From: Byssochlamys sp. IMV 00236
Taxonomy: Eukaryota > Ascomycota > Eurotiomycetes > Eurotiales > Thermoascaceae
Assembly (NCBI GenBank): GCA_001931875.2
Contig: MSJH02000788.1
Coordinates: 62,001-126,000 of the forward strand
DNA: 64,000 nt
Direction of reading: 5' to 3'
Under the pieces are notes generated by a model, which ran no database searches, was not told the origin of the DNA, and worked only from the letters and a program-made list of their open reading frames with translations. Each line of letters starts with the position of its first letter. The first letter of the stretch is position 1. The translations under genes and the position numbers were made by a program. Below, in pieces: positions 10,996 through 23,398 of this stretch.

Positions 10996-13900
10996 TCTTG
11001 CGGCGGGCGCATCCACGGGCGCATCCAAAAAAAAAAAACTATCTATCCGATTACCGTTTTTCTCTTCCTCTCTCTCGCGCACACAAGATCAATCCCGACG
11101 GCGAGGATGGCGGGACAAGACAGCCAGCAACCCTGTCAAGTGCGATATTGGTTTCCTCGAGGATACACAGGCATTGGGGATCTGAAAGTCAATCGGGCAC
11201 AAGATGAAGGATAAGAATAATAATAGTAATCATGGGGTTCACTCGCGCCGGTGTCAGTGACCGCCAGTTTTCAGACACGACTGGGGCACTCTGAACGATC
11301 CACTGCTGGCCAGTGCTGCACAACCTGTCAGGACTTAGGAGAGAGTCTCGTTTGGACGCCTCAAACGAACAGCAAACAGTTGCCACGGCATCACTCGAGC
11401 AACCTGGTGGCTGCAATCGATGTGTTGAAGTTTACGCGGTAATATCTCCTACTCTATTTGTGTGGCCGTCCGGTCTACAGAATCAGGATGTTGGGGGCTT
11501 CACAATGTCCCCAATCAATCGCTAACTATCCCCAAAAAAATAAGAAAAAAGGGACACACACACATATGAGATATATACACAAAACTACATAGCTGTCACA
11601 GCTATACCAAAACAATCGCGATCCTCGGTTCGTGACCGTATGGTCTTCCAGTGAGGGCTGTTTGAAGTCCGTCGCGCCATGGTTCGCAACCGTCTAGGTG
11701 CTCGGTCCGCCGCAGCTAAGTAGGTGAGCTGTCATGAAGGAGAAAAGAGCCGGAGGGAAGATGGGTCTTAAATCATAACAACGACACAGTCTGCCTGATA
11801 ATTGCCTACCTTCCCTGGCAAAATTTTTATGCTTGGGATTCGCAGTCATTGCTCTCACCTGAGTCACTGCAGATACATAGTTACCATCTCAAGTCCTGCA
11901 AGACCTTGGTAGTTAGTCCGTACGGCGCTACCCAATTCGTTGAGTCGTTGCACGTTTCACTCCCCATTATTATGCTACCAACTCCCCTCTCTATTGAAAC
12001 CTCTAGACAATTGACAGAAAACTGCGAGAATGGCTGTCGGAAAAGCTGTCTAGTGTCTAACTTAAGGGATAAGGATCAGATCAATCTCTGTCGCACAACT
12101 TGAACTAAAGTACTGCCATTATGCAATGCTCACTGGGGGCCGAGAAAAACCGATGTGGTGTGCGCCCATCCAAACCACGAATGAGTTCAGATAGTATCTC
12201 AATCCCGCATCAGATGGAAAAAGACAAGTCCCAGATGCTCCGTAGATAGAGTACGTAGTCTAGAGCTACAGGATAAAATCTGCACCGTCGACCACAGCAA
12301 AGACCAACTTCGATCATCATGTCCGTCCCTGCCGAAAGTCTATCTCAGATAAGCTCCCCGCAAAATCCGACCTCGACATCACCCACGTGTGTCTTATCAA
12401 CACGTCCACGTTGCCCCGTTGAATGCCACTGCCGGTACACCATACAGTGATTCATCCATTTAATTACCGTGGCGATCGGGGGCAACAATTGACAATGACA
12501 ATGACATGCTTGAATGAATGCATGCATGCCACTTGTGCCAGGTTTTAGCATATCTGAATATTGGACTTTTGCATACTCTACATTAACTGGCTTAGCCCAT
12601 GGCGATAATTAATGAAGTTGCTTGCCTTGTAGGATGTCTCATTCTTCCCTGTATTTGAATTCATTCATTCATACGGACTGGCTGGAATATTGACCAGTAC
12701 CGGTCCGTAGTAGTAGATTCGATAGTTAAAACCTCTATTCGTCGCGTGATGTCAAAGAGTTAAAATGTCTTGACGACGGAGTGATCCTCCTAGGGTTTCT
12801 TACCCCGTTTGAATAGAATCCTTGTTCCGCAATGCATGCTGCTGACGGACCTTATCCGCGTGACCTGTAACTATGGTACGTGGTAATCGACAATATCCGT
12901 ATCCGGATCGTAGGATGGGAATGTCGTTACGGTTCCTTGCTCTCACAACCTTCCAAGCGGAAAGGCATAAGCAGGTGACATATAATCAAAACAATGATTG
13001 CATCATTTGAACATGACCAACGCTTCAATAGTACGAGAAACAACGGTGATCCATCAGAGCATACGGAGTGACTCGAGGTTCAAAGAAGCTCCTGGCATCC
13101 CGCTAGAGCCGAGACGACGATCATACGGACGGTACTCCGCGTGGAGCACTTCATGTCGAACCGCTTAAACTTACATCCCTAAATCCGACTGAAGCGGTAA
13201 ACATTCCTCAAGGATGATGACATGTATAGCTGTAGCGCTGAATCAAGGTCTTCACCAAACGCCTGGAACCGCTCATGTTTCAGTTACCTCGGTGGAAAAG
13301 GGGAGCCTAGACTCCTGTGAGCAAGTATATCGAGGAGGGCTCTCAAATCTACAGCTTTGGAGACAGGCTGCGGCGGCAGGTAGGTATACCCCTTGCTCTC
13401 AATCACGAAAATAGACACCCCTGGAGGCGGTAGTGGCGTCTCTGGGTTAGCTTAAGGGGTGCTACTCCATAAAACACCCTGGCAGTAAGCATCTATTTAC
13501 GGTAGCTTGGGGTCCGTGACTCTGCGAGCGTCTCGGATGAATGAATCAGCGCCTCACTGTCGGGAATGAGCAGGCTCGAGACGCGGAGCCAAGGTCATTG
13601 GAGAGGGTTAGCTCTGTTGACGGATGAGTTTACCCTCTTGCGTCCTCCACCAGCACTCGAAGCAATCACTGCATGGCATGTCACAGGAGGATCGTTAAGT
13701 CGACAGCCTGGCTGTTGTCACTTGAAGGGCCAAGAACAAAGGGCAGTTGTCTGCTGGATAGCAGGACAAGCAGAGACTGTAAGAGACATTGATATCGCCG
13801 GCTAGTACTACCGGAGATGTGGGATGCGACATAGTAGTAGTATGCTGCATGAGCTGGCAGATTCCTCGTAACAACATTTCGGGACATTTCTACCTTTGCG

Positions 13901-16900
13901 GCGGTACTTCATCTCCCTGCAGGGTTCTTCCAGGATTAGCTAGTGGGTGTTCCGGTACGCACTGCCAGATGGGGGTCCTCGCCTGCCTTAGCCTGCTCCT
14001 ATCAAGTCAGCAACGATTGAAATCGGACCTGACTTGAAACGCTGAACTGCCAGATGGTGCTATGGCGCAGGAAACAAGCAGTATGCGGCTCCGTACTCGT
14101 CTGCGGTTGCATTGTTCTTGGCTGAGGTACGACGCGTGGAGATGCAATCCTTCTGAGCATTGATGATGCAAGTTCGATACTTGACGCGACGGCTGGGGAA
14201 GTAGTAACTAGTGCATGTTGCTTCGAATATGGACGAGCATGAACATTGAATCTGCCGTTCATGCTCTCCGGGATTATCAGATATTGTTTGCCCGGCGATC
14301 TTCGGGGATTGTCATCATTTTTGGCTTTGATCAAATATTTTTTTCTTTCTGTTTCTTGTCTTGCGCGCCACGTGGGAGACGCGTTTGGACCGGGCTCGAG
14401 ATTTAGAGCCGTAGAGTCGGACTACTGGGTGACGATAGTCCATTGTCCCATGGGACCAGTATCCTGTAAACTCCGCACTAGGGCCATCTGTCATTGTGAT
14501 TGACACAATGAGGCGCTCGTGATCAAATGCCTGGTCGGGATCAAAGACACATCCGACAGAGCGGATGATCTGACAAGCACAGTCCACGAACGTGCCAGAG
14601 CTCTGTTATCTTGTCTGAACAGAGAAAGGAGAGTGTTTGTGGCGAGAAGAGAGAGCCATGGCGAGATGGAAAGCGATGACGGGAAATGCCATCATTGCCA
14701 GCCGATCCTGTCTGATCGCCGCGTCTGAGACACGCCAAGGGTGTGCACGTGACATTACCGGTCGCAGGGGCCATCGCGATGTATCGTCGATGTATGTTGA
14801 TGGATCGTCTAGTCTGCTTCGCCCGTCCCTCGGCGTGTTTCAGGTCCGCACAAGCGTCCCTGAGACCCTGAAGGCCAAGTGAGGGGCGCTTCCTCCGCAA
14901 GGGCCATCACAGTATCGAATCTATCGACTGGCCGTCACCAACAACAGCCCCAGCGCCGGCGTCAAACCAGACCAGACCCGTGCCGCATTTTGGCCCCAGC
15001 CCATGCTGCCGTCCCGGGATGGGGACATTGTGCGTCTTGCTTGTATTGTAGATTCTAATTTGACCAGAAGGGAGGAAACACGAGCAAGATCAGTGAACGA
15101 GGGGGTCCTGGTCAGCGGTGGCCAATCCTTCATGCCCGTTCCCCTTTTCTGTTTCCCTGCCATTTACTCACAAGCAGGTGTTGCAATTGTTTCCATTCCC
15201 CCATAGATAGCTTGTTGCAGTGATAGCTAGTAGCACCGTATCAATTGACCTGCCAGAGTCGGATTTGGATCGTGGAGCAAGCACCGGTCAATCTCCGTGT
15301 ACTGTTCCATCCGATTGCAGAGGTATTATTATTCTTCTTCTTCTTCTGCTCAGCGGCTGTTTCCGGCGTACCGTGTTTGAGGATGGATCGACAGGGTATC
15401 GAAGCAGCGCTGTGACATCGATGCTCAATCGCACTGGACACTGCATTGCTACTGACTTCCACGCTTGCCGCGGTCGTTTCTTCATCGTGTTTAACAGACT
15501 CGTATTATAACAGCGGAGAATCGGCTTGCCAAGGACAAGCTGGTTGCATCTCTCCCACAGCACTGACGAATCCAGGTGGTTCTTCTTGTTGGATCGCCTG
15601 CATCGTCTGGACGGACGGACCCTACCACTCATCACGGTCGAGTTTAATATCCGTCTCGATCAGACCTATTATTGACCGTGGGTTGTCCTGCAGTCGCATG
15701 GTGGATGACCAGGGCAATCTGAATCGGGACATTACAGAAAAAGAGAACCTGTGGTTTGACAAAGGTACGCCTCCACTGTCTTTCTCTTCTCTCTATCTCT
15801 CTCTTGTCTCTCTCCCTCTTGTCCCGATCCATTTCAGCCTTGCACAGGGGGCGGTGCCTCGATGGTGGAGCGAGCCCACGCTTTCCACGAGGCAGCACGC
15901 CGGTTTGCGCAACCTGAGCTGCGATGCGAAGCTTCAGTTTCTGCAGAGGGCATGGGATTCGTTCATGCTGTTTGGGTGCTCGGACAGGTTCATGAGAAGC
16001 GGCAGGCCTGGTGAAATCTGATTTGCGTGCCCGTTGCCGCCCGGGGAGGCATTCCAGAGAAAAGCCTCTGATCCAGCATCGCCCCCGAACAAGGGCTAAA
16101 TTTAGAGCTGCGGTCGATGCCGCTAATGCGATTCCCTGCCTCGATTGGAGTCTGCTAAACTGCTGCGACTTTTGGCTGACCGGGGCTTTTGCTCCCCACT
16201 CCAGATCATCCTTTGCCGTCCGTTCCCAGAGTGACCCTCGCTCGCTCTCGCATCTCCATCAACCAAAAAGAATCTGCCTTCTCTTCTCGGCCGTCGGGGT
16301 TCTCTGTTCGACAAAAGAGAAAAAAAAGAAAAGAAAAAAATTCTCTCTCCTCTCCGTCGACCAGAAAGGGCCGTCCTCCCCCTTCGAGCCGCCTATTCTA
16401 CCATCCTCCATCCCATCACCTATACTCCATTCGTCAACCGGTCCTCCTTTCTCTCCTTCGCTATCCGTTTCACTTTGGTCATTCCCCGGAGGAACGACTG
16501 TTCCAAGGCTCATCGCGAGCGCGGGCGATAGGCTTCTCTCTTTCTTCTCTTGGTTCTCTTCCGTTCCCTTTCCTCCATACTCGGTGGGGGATATAGATTC
16601 ATTCTCACCCTCGGTTCGACCGTTGATTGACAGCATCTCTTGCTGTGCAATCGATCAAGCCGCTCTTTTGCTTTCTCAATCCGAGTAGCAGTCCAGTAAT
16701 TGATCCAAGGGAGGCTCTTTCCTGGGTAGTAAACGGTATGTTGGAGACTCTCTGACGCTGTCTCTGCCTCACATTGTTTCGGGCGGAGTGGTGCCTGTCT
16801 CTTCCTCCCCCGCCAGTTGCTGTTTTGCAATTCGATCCCAAGCAAGCCATCAGATATATCATCGGTCTTTCTCCCGTGACTTTCTGTGGTAGAACTCTGG

Positions 16901-16955
16901 GGTCCCTTTTGGTCGTGGGCGGGACCCTCCTTCGCGCTGCTCTCATTCCACAGAG
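10996..16955. other. Long non-coding interval (about 6 kb)
   Basis: This lies between the divergent starts of the Ser-rich gene and the phosphatase gene. All open frames in it are short, overlap on both strands and have no recognisable motif. The right end (about 15760-16620) is strongly pyrimidine-rich on the plus strand (repeated TCTC and CTTTTC runs), as is common in long fungal 5' leaders and promoters. GT..AG introns inside a long 5' UTR of the phosphatase gene are possible but cannot be fixed from sequence. Unannotated non-coding RNA is also possible. Confidence 0.5.
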
Positions 16956-19217
16956 ATGTTCCGATACGCAAGGACCGAGACTGATGTTGCTCCTCTGAAA
17001 AGGTCATTTGCGCAGGTAGCAAATTCGACATTTTCCTGTCTCCCTGACTCCGGATGCGATCATCCATCCATGTTTTCGCATCCCTTCGAAGAGAGACATA
17101 ACCCAGACAGGGTCACTCCCTCGAAGCGCAGGTCACGCTCCGCATCCCGGACCAGGATGCCTCTCCAGACCAGCGCGCCGTCCGTACCGGCGTCGTTTCC
17201 GTCGTTCATGTCGGTTTTCGGGGGAATATCGCACCTGCGTGTGGGAAGGAAGGAAGAAAGTATTGGTACACAGACGCTGGGGCGGCGACCGTCGAGGGTC
17301 ACCGTCAACACATCGCGACATTTCCTCCCTTTCAAGCACCGCGAGAGTGTCTCATCAGTCACGTCAGAATCCACAGACTCGTCACCAACCACAACGGTCT
17401 CGACCTTCGATTCACCCTCCGTCACAGACACGTCTCCCAGCTCGTCCCCGGAGTCACCTTCGTCCATGCCGTTCCACCCAAAGCTCGCATCATCGGAAAA
17501 TGCCATCACACTCAAACGAACAGAGAGCTCTGTGCCGACGAGCCAGTCCGACTCATCAGAGAATGCCCCCAAATCGACGCGAGGAGAGTCTCCCGGGAGA
17601 CGAGCGCGGAACCTGAAGAACCTCTCACTCAAAATGCCCGCTCCTTCCCCGTCGCGACCTGCCATAGCCACTGCATCTGTGATGGAAACGGGTTCTCGTC
17701 ATCTATCTGCTCCTCCCTCCCCAGTGCATCCAGTGAAAACAGGTCGACGAAAGCCCGCCAACCTGACCATCCGTACCCCGGGCCTGGACAAGTCGTTCTC
17801 AAATGGCGGGATACCACCTCCGACGCCCTCTATGCGCCAGTCGCTGCGTCACATCGAGTCCTCGCCGTCTCTTCAGTCGGTCTTCTCCCCATCTACCGGG
17901 CCAGAGGGCGGAATGCAGCTGCCGCGACCCGCTACACAGCATGGTACTCGAGATATGCCTGGCACATGGGAGGAAGGTCTGTCGCCAATCCCTTCTGCGT
18001 CCACCTCGAAAGAGATCCTTCACGACCTGGCAGAGGAAGATGATCACCTTGATTCGAGAGAGTCCACCCGGAAGAATGAGCGTGGCTATCCGGATGGACC
18101 TACCTGCATTTACGACTCTGGTGTATACTTGTATCTCGAACCAACTGCGGAAGAAGCCTCGAAATTCGATGTTGTGGTCAACGTGGCCAAAGAAATCCCT
18201 AACCCGTTTACGAAACAACCAGAAAATAGTAATAGCATAATGTCTACTTGGAGAAGTGCAGCGTCGGAGTCGAAGAGACAGTCGATGGTGGAACCGCAGA
18301 CAGCATTCTCGGATATCTCCTTCAAATCGGCTTTGGAGTATCTGCCAGCCGAACCAGAGAGTGCGTCGACGCCAAAGACGGAACAGTCGAGACCGGAATA
18401 CATCCATGTCGGCTGGGACCATAATTCAGAGATCCTTGATGACCTCTACCCTCTGTGCGAACTCATTGACGATCGCATCTCCAAGGGAAAGAAGGTTCTC
18501 ATACACTGTCAGCTTGGAGTTAGCCGATCGGCTTCCCTGATTATTGCGTACGGATTGTACAAAAACCGGGATCTGGATTTCAATGCAATGTACGGGATTG
18601 TGAAGTCACGGAGCTGTTGGGTTGGCCCCAACATGAGTCTCATTTACCAACTCACGGATTTCCGTTCTCGAGTCCTTCGTGGAGGTCCGTCGAAGCCAAT
18701 CCCAGCAGAGTGGTTTATTCCCGATATTCCTTATCGGAAATCTGACCCCACACCTGCAGATTCGAGCACCACGCAGCCAAAGCCTGCTAGCAGTGAACGA
18801 GAGACAGGATCTCGTAGCGTTACTCAGGCTCCTCCCTCCGAGTTGGGCGTTCCCAAGTCCGACACTTCGCAGAAGCGGAACGTCTCTCCCCGACCGCTGC
18901 CATTCAGAGAGGGATACAAGGCGGCGGAGGCTTCGAACAGCTGTTCCCAGCCGGAGACTACGCGGAGGGTGGAACTAGTTCGGTTTCCCACGGTGCAGAG
19001 GGACCTTGTCATGCAGGATGCGCCCGCTACATCTTCGGTATTGTCACCTCGGGAGGCAGACTTCATGCTCAATGGTTTCTCTCACGGAGTGACTGGGAAC
19101 ATGACAGTCAAACTCCCATCTGACTCCACCGGGCTTGGACAGGAGGCGGTTGATCCTCGATCGCCTCCGCAAAGCAAAGAGCCCATCATAATGAGAAATA
19201 TTGACGAATTCCTTTAA
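16956..19217 (+). CDS. Dual-specificity phosphatase, Msg5/MAPK-phosphatase type
   Basis: A single exon of 753 codons. The N-terminal 370 residues are Ser/Pro-rich with basic patches (SKRRSRSASRTR). The catalytic domain begins near YPDGPTCIYDSGVYLYLEPT and ends around residue 580. The active-site signature HCQLGVSRSAS places the nucleophile at Cys518 and the invariant Arg at 524. The general acid is probably Asp488 in HVGWDHNSEI. A long disordered insertion sits inside the domain, between VVNVAKEIPNPF and IHVGWDHN, as in fungal Msg5-like enzymes. These dephosphorylate Thr and Tyr in MAP-kinase activation loops; here cell-wall-integrity or pheromone-type MAPKs are the likely substrates (inference). 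A second in-frame ATG at 17070 (MFSHPFEERH) is an alternative start and would remove 38 residues. Confidence 0.88.
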   Translation: MFRYARTETDVAPLKRSFAQVANSTFSCLPDSGCDHPSMFSHPFEERHNPDRVTPSKRRSRSASRTRMPLQTSAPSVPASFPSFMSVFGGISHLRVGRKEESIGTQTLGRRPSRVTVNTSRHFLPFKHRESVSSVTSESTDSSPTTTVSTFDSPSVTDTSPSSSPESPSSMPFHPKLASSENAITLKRTESSVPTSQSDSSENAPKSTRGESPGRRARNLKNLSLKMPAPSPSRPAIATASVMETGSRHLSAPPSPVHPVKTGRRKPANLTIRTPGLDKSFSNGGIPPPTPSMRQSLRHIESSPSLQSVFSPSTGPEGGMQLPRPATQHGTRDMPGTWEEGLSPIPSASTSKEILHDLAEEDDHLDSRESTRKNERGYPDGPTCIYDSGVYLYLEPTAEEASKFDVVVNVAKEIPNPFTKQPENSNSIMSTWRSAASESKRQSMVEPQTAFSDISFKSALEYLPAEPESASTPKTEQSRPEYIHVGWDHNSEILDDLYPLCELIDDRISKGKKVLIHCQLGVSRSASLIIAYGLYKNRDLDFNAMYGIVKSRSCWVGPNMSLIYQLTDFRSRVLRGGPSKPIPAEWFIPDIPYRKSDPTPADSSTTQPKPASSERETGSRSVTQAPPSELGVPKSDTSQKRNVSPRPLPFREGYKAAEASNSCSQPETTRRVELVRFPTVQRDLVMQDAPATSSVLSPREADFMLNGFSHGVTGNMTVKLPSDSTGLGQEAVDPRSPPQSKEPIIMRNIDEFL

Positions 19218-21224
19218 TGCCGGGTTAATAACAGTGGGCATCGCAACATTCTCAGGGTAGAGAATCCCTGAGAGAAACAATGATGCGAGCTTCCTATTTT
19301 TCGAACTTTATTATACCAGTTCCCTCATGCTGAGAACTGCATAGGGAAGCATCATGACCAAAGCGGGCTTTGTTGTCGTTTTATTCTGCACAATCGTTAT
19401 GCATACTTATTGGTCACTTGCATTTTCGCCTCTTTGGATTCCTGCTGTGGGATTCGGTGCGATTTGTCTGTGTCTTTTCTTTTTTTTGTTTCCGCCGCTA
19501 TCGTTTTGACTAGCATGGTGCTGGGTTGCTCTATTCTCCTTTTGCTCCTGGCGTTTTCGGTGTCCCAAAAATGACCCCGTGGGCTGCCCGATTGCGGCGC
19601 CCGGTAACTGTAATATTAGTTTGGGCCTGCATTTTCGTTCGCTGCTGGCATTTTTTTTCCTGCCATTACACATCCTCTCATTCGTTCTATTTGACTTCTT
19701 TCGTTTTCTTGTTCTTCTCTTTACTTCACCTGCGTGTGAAAGCCCATTTTCGATGTTTGACTGATGCGCTCATGACGTCGGGAACAGAAGTTGGATGCAG
19801 ACCGGGTCATAGGTTTAATACTTCACCTGTGTTACCGCGACAAAATACAAGATGCATTTAACTCATCGTATCATATTCTTGAACTTTTAATTCTGTAGGC
19901 ATTGACGGCTCTACTGGACTACGTATAGTGCTTATCCTTACCTTGGAATTGACGACAATGGCTGCCCTGTGGATAGTTCCTAAGAGGCCACGACCCTGCC
20001 ACGTATGCATGTGCCTGTTGTTAGGATAGGAGGCCCTGGCATAAAACTCAGCCAGCTGCTTATCATGATTGACACCAGTGTCAGATAGATTCTGTCATAT
20101 AGGAACTTTAGTCTAGTCATGTTTGAAACTCGAGCTCATGCCTGATCTTTCTATGTTGCGTAGTGCGCTCCAAATACAGTCGAGAACCGCAGTGTATCTC
20201 CACAATTGAAGCAATATCATACGATGGCAGTCGACGAGCATCGTCATCATTTCGATGTCCGACATTGCGATCTCGAGACGAGACCAGTGACGGCGTGATT
20301 CCTCTTAGCTTCTCCTCCTCCGCACGAGACCAGCAGTATCAACGACGAAGCTTGCTCACCCACGGGAAGGATATCTGCTTCATGTCGATTATCCAACGAA
20401 GAAGAGAGTAACACTGCCATATGGAACGAAGGCGGCGCTCAATGGCATGAAAATGGCCATTTCGGCCATATCAGCCATTTCATTATTGACCAGTTCCATG
20501 GTACATGCCCGGAAGAGATTTATTTAAATGCCAGCAAGAGACTCTTTGGTCCTACGCATCAATGCCTAGCCAATACTTACAAATAGGGCTGTTCCTGTGG
20601 AGCTGTCAATGGCAATGAGTTGAATTTGACGAGAAGTAAGATGGCGTTGGAGTTCTTCGCTTTGGATGATTTCACCCTATTATGCAGTCGCTTGGGTCGC
20701 CCGTTTCGATTCAATGTCAATTTTACTCTTCTTGTCGCACCCAACTACTGTCGATAAGAGTGTCATCGTGCTGGGAATCGGTGGAGATTCTTGGTTATTC
20801 TTGGACTGAGAGACGTGAACAGATGCATGTATGAATAAAGAACTGGGTTTGTTCTTGTTTCTTCTATCCTTTCTGTCTCTTTCTGATATGGACGCACAGA
20901 GTGTAGAATTAGACACTTATACTAGACCTCGAAGGGAAACGAAGATAGCTAGGTCGTTCCCTGGAAAAGGCCGCCAAATTGGGATTCGTCCTCGACTCGA
21001 CATGTTAGGGTTGTTCCCGCGGGGAGCAGTCGGGTGAGAAGCCGAAAGAGATAACGATTGCTGTCCTTATCTTTGATGTCGGTTTGTCTGGCCGTCTTTG
21101 GCAGGTTTGTCCTGCAGAGTATTAAGCATAGTAAATACAGATTAAGATCACGTGTATACAGAGTTGTAGATATATTACTCTGAGATCAGTCTTGATCACA
21201 TCCAGCATCAACTAATCGAACAAA
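19218..21224. other. Intergenic region, nothing recognised
   Basis: This holds the 3' flank of the phosphatase gene and the upstream region of the dioxygenase. Short open frames here lack motifs and good starts. A small cluster of imperfect inverted repeats built on ATGGCCAT lies at about 20441-20485 and could form a hairpin. Confidence 0.5.
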
Positions 21225-22242
21225 ATGACTCGCTTACCTCTGCCTGTTCCTCCTCCAATCGACCCCTCCTATCACCCCAAAGCATCGATAACTACAGTCC
21301 CGGCGAGCACCCCGGTTGATTATATTGTTGCGATCCTTGAGCGCGATGGCGGGGTTATCCTCAAGGACCTCGTGTCCCAGGATGAGTTAGACACTATCGA
21401 AGAGGAAGTCCGACCTTGGAGCAACAAATCGCGCGTACATGCAGACAATGCTACTAACGGAGACGCATTTCATATAATCCCGCCTCAGACAACCCTCGTG
21501 CCTGGTCTGGTTGGCAAATCCAAGACAGTGGCCCAGATATGTGAACGGCCTGTTCTAGAAGGGCTGCGCCAGAAGATCCTCCTCGAGGAATACGTAGCTA
21601 ACCGCGAGGGTCACGTTGAGCCCACCGCTATTAGCCCGTTACTGAGTCTGAGTATGTCAATGAATATCGGCTATGGAGCACCTCGACAGCTCCTGCACCG
21701 CGATGACACTATCCACGGGATTCGCCATCGGTGGAATGTCTTCCAGCCATGGAGCTTCAAGCATGTCTCTCAGTTTGCGTGTCTTATCGCTGGATGCGAA
21801 GTGACGCGGGAGAACGGGGCCACGATGTTCGTTCCAGGCAGTCATAAATGGGACGATGACCGATGGCCGACTGCAGATGATGTCAGCTTTGCAGGTATTG
21901 TATTCTCTCTAGTGTTCTCATTTCGAAGAATAAATTGCACTGACAACCGAAGAAATGTCCGCTGGTTCTGCCTTGATATTTCTTGCCGCTGCCTACCACG
22001 GTGGTGGCCACAACTCGGTCCCAGGCTCAGTCCGAACGATGCACAGCCTGTTCTTTGTTCGAGGAAATCTTCGCACGGAGGAGAATCAGTTCCTTGCTAT
22101 TCCCAGGAGTAAAGTGCGAGAGATGAGCCCAAAGATGCTGGAACTGCTCGGGTACAAGAAGCCCACGGCGAATTTGGGCCTCGTCGACAATATCAGTCCG
22201 CATGAGGATATAGACGGAATATGGGAGAGGGCCATGCAGTAA
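21225..22242 (+). CDS. PhyH-family Fe(II)/2-oxoglutarate dioxygenase
   Basis: Exons 21225..21894 and 21953..22242 give 319 aa; the 58-nt intron joins DVSFAG-phase 1 to EMSAGSALIF. The protein matches phytanoyl-CoA dioxygenase-like enzymes in length and motif order. An N-terminal helix region (ILERDGGVILKDLVSQDELD) is followed by the iron-binding HxD in LLHRDDTIHG, the segment NGATMFVPGSHKW, and the distal His in AAAYHGGGHNS with the 2-oxoglutarate-binding Arg downstream (SVRTMHSLFF). Fungal members hydroxylate, desaturate or form endoperoxides on small metabolites, often in biosynthetic or catabolic clusters. It is the first of four co-directional genes. The substrate is not predictable from the sequence. 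The start is the first ATG, in an AACAAAATG context. Confidence 0.87.
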
Positions 22243-23398
22243 TACTTTTCCTGTGGATGATAAATGATGGCTTTCTGCCAGTCGACCAAAAAGGAGAACT
22301 CCTTGTTGGTCTGCCTGGATCTCTAACAATAAATTAAACGATATTATAACGGTTGGTAGTCTGAATGCATCTATTAAGGGACTGGCAAGTGGATGAGTAG
22401 GAACAGTAAGTTGTAATCTATCCTCTATAACCTTACGGAGGACTTATGATACCTGTCTCTTAGGTCAACCATGGACAGTCACAAAACAAGAACCCTGCAT
22501 CGGAAAAGGTCTCTATTCCCTTTTCTATCTATCAATACTGAGGATAAATGATCTCGTTTTCGGTCGGCAAAGGAGCGGAATGTTCTATATCGTTCTACCG
22601 GGAATAAAGCGATGTATCGAATGATACTATTTAGCAAGGCAAGTATAACCGGTTAGGACCACCCTCGCCCTTTGTCGAGTTCAAAGTGGGAAAGCATGGT
22701 CATATAATTCGAATCTCATTACTAATTGCGAGATTGATTACTTGACTCTATATCTATATTATCTCTATAGCATACAAAGAATCCTGATGCTTTGGGTCGA
22801 ACAAGTGTCGACGGCAGAACCCCGCCCGCCGATAAGTGAGGCAGCTCGCGAGCGTCTCTACAAGATGGCTAAAGCCGTACGCATCACTCCGGCCAGCATT
22901 GGGAGGAGGGCACATCCCTATTACTCGTGCAGATCTTATTTTACGAGGGATGGATAGAATAAGACCGACCCTTACTGCAAGCTCGAAGGAATGATATGGT
23001 TAGACTTGGCCGTGTCGTAAATCCGGATAGAGTTTAGCTTTGTATGGAGATGTTCCAGAAGGCGCTCGTTTTACGGTGAAGAACGGTCACTGCTCCCATT
23101 CCTCTTACATACTATTATTTTATTTCCTTTTATTTCCTATCCACTCTCCTTTGGCCAATCTTCAATTATCACCACTGAGACCTGACAGTTCCGTGCTCAC
23201 TAAAGAATATTTTGCCCTAACCTTGCTCCACTGGTACCCGCCGATAGTTACATGTTCTCAGAAGGCGTCGCTATGCAGTATTTTGCAAATTGACACATGG
23301 ATTTCAGGATATATAGATAATCTTGGGTATCCTAGGTCTATTATTCTCTAACTGAGTTGTGTTGAAGGAATTTGGCATCAGCGTTACCTGTTTCCATC
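22243..23398. other. Intergenic region with one unexplained coding-like stretch
   Basis: Mostly AT-rich DNA. Around 22800-22955 (plus) a short stretch reads like coding sequence (ISEAARERLYKMAKAVR) but has no start codon in good context, no splice-supported partner exon and no recognisable family. It may be chance or a relic. Confidence 0.35.

Noticed and set aside
9330..11185. Several plus-strand open frames antisense to the Ser-rich gene
   Set aside because: They are shadows of a GC-rich, codon-biased gene on the opposite strand and have no motifs.
17060..17671. 203-codon minus-strand frame antisense to the phosphatase N-terminus
   Set aside because: A mirror frame of Ser-rich coding sequence; no start context or domain.
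20441..20485. Imperfect hairpin built from ATGGCCAT units
   Set aside because: The arms are short and imperfect; nothing links it to a gene or element.
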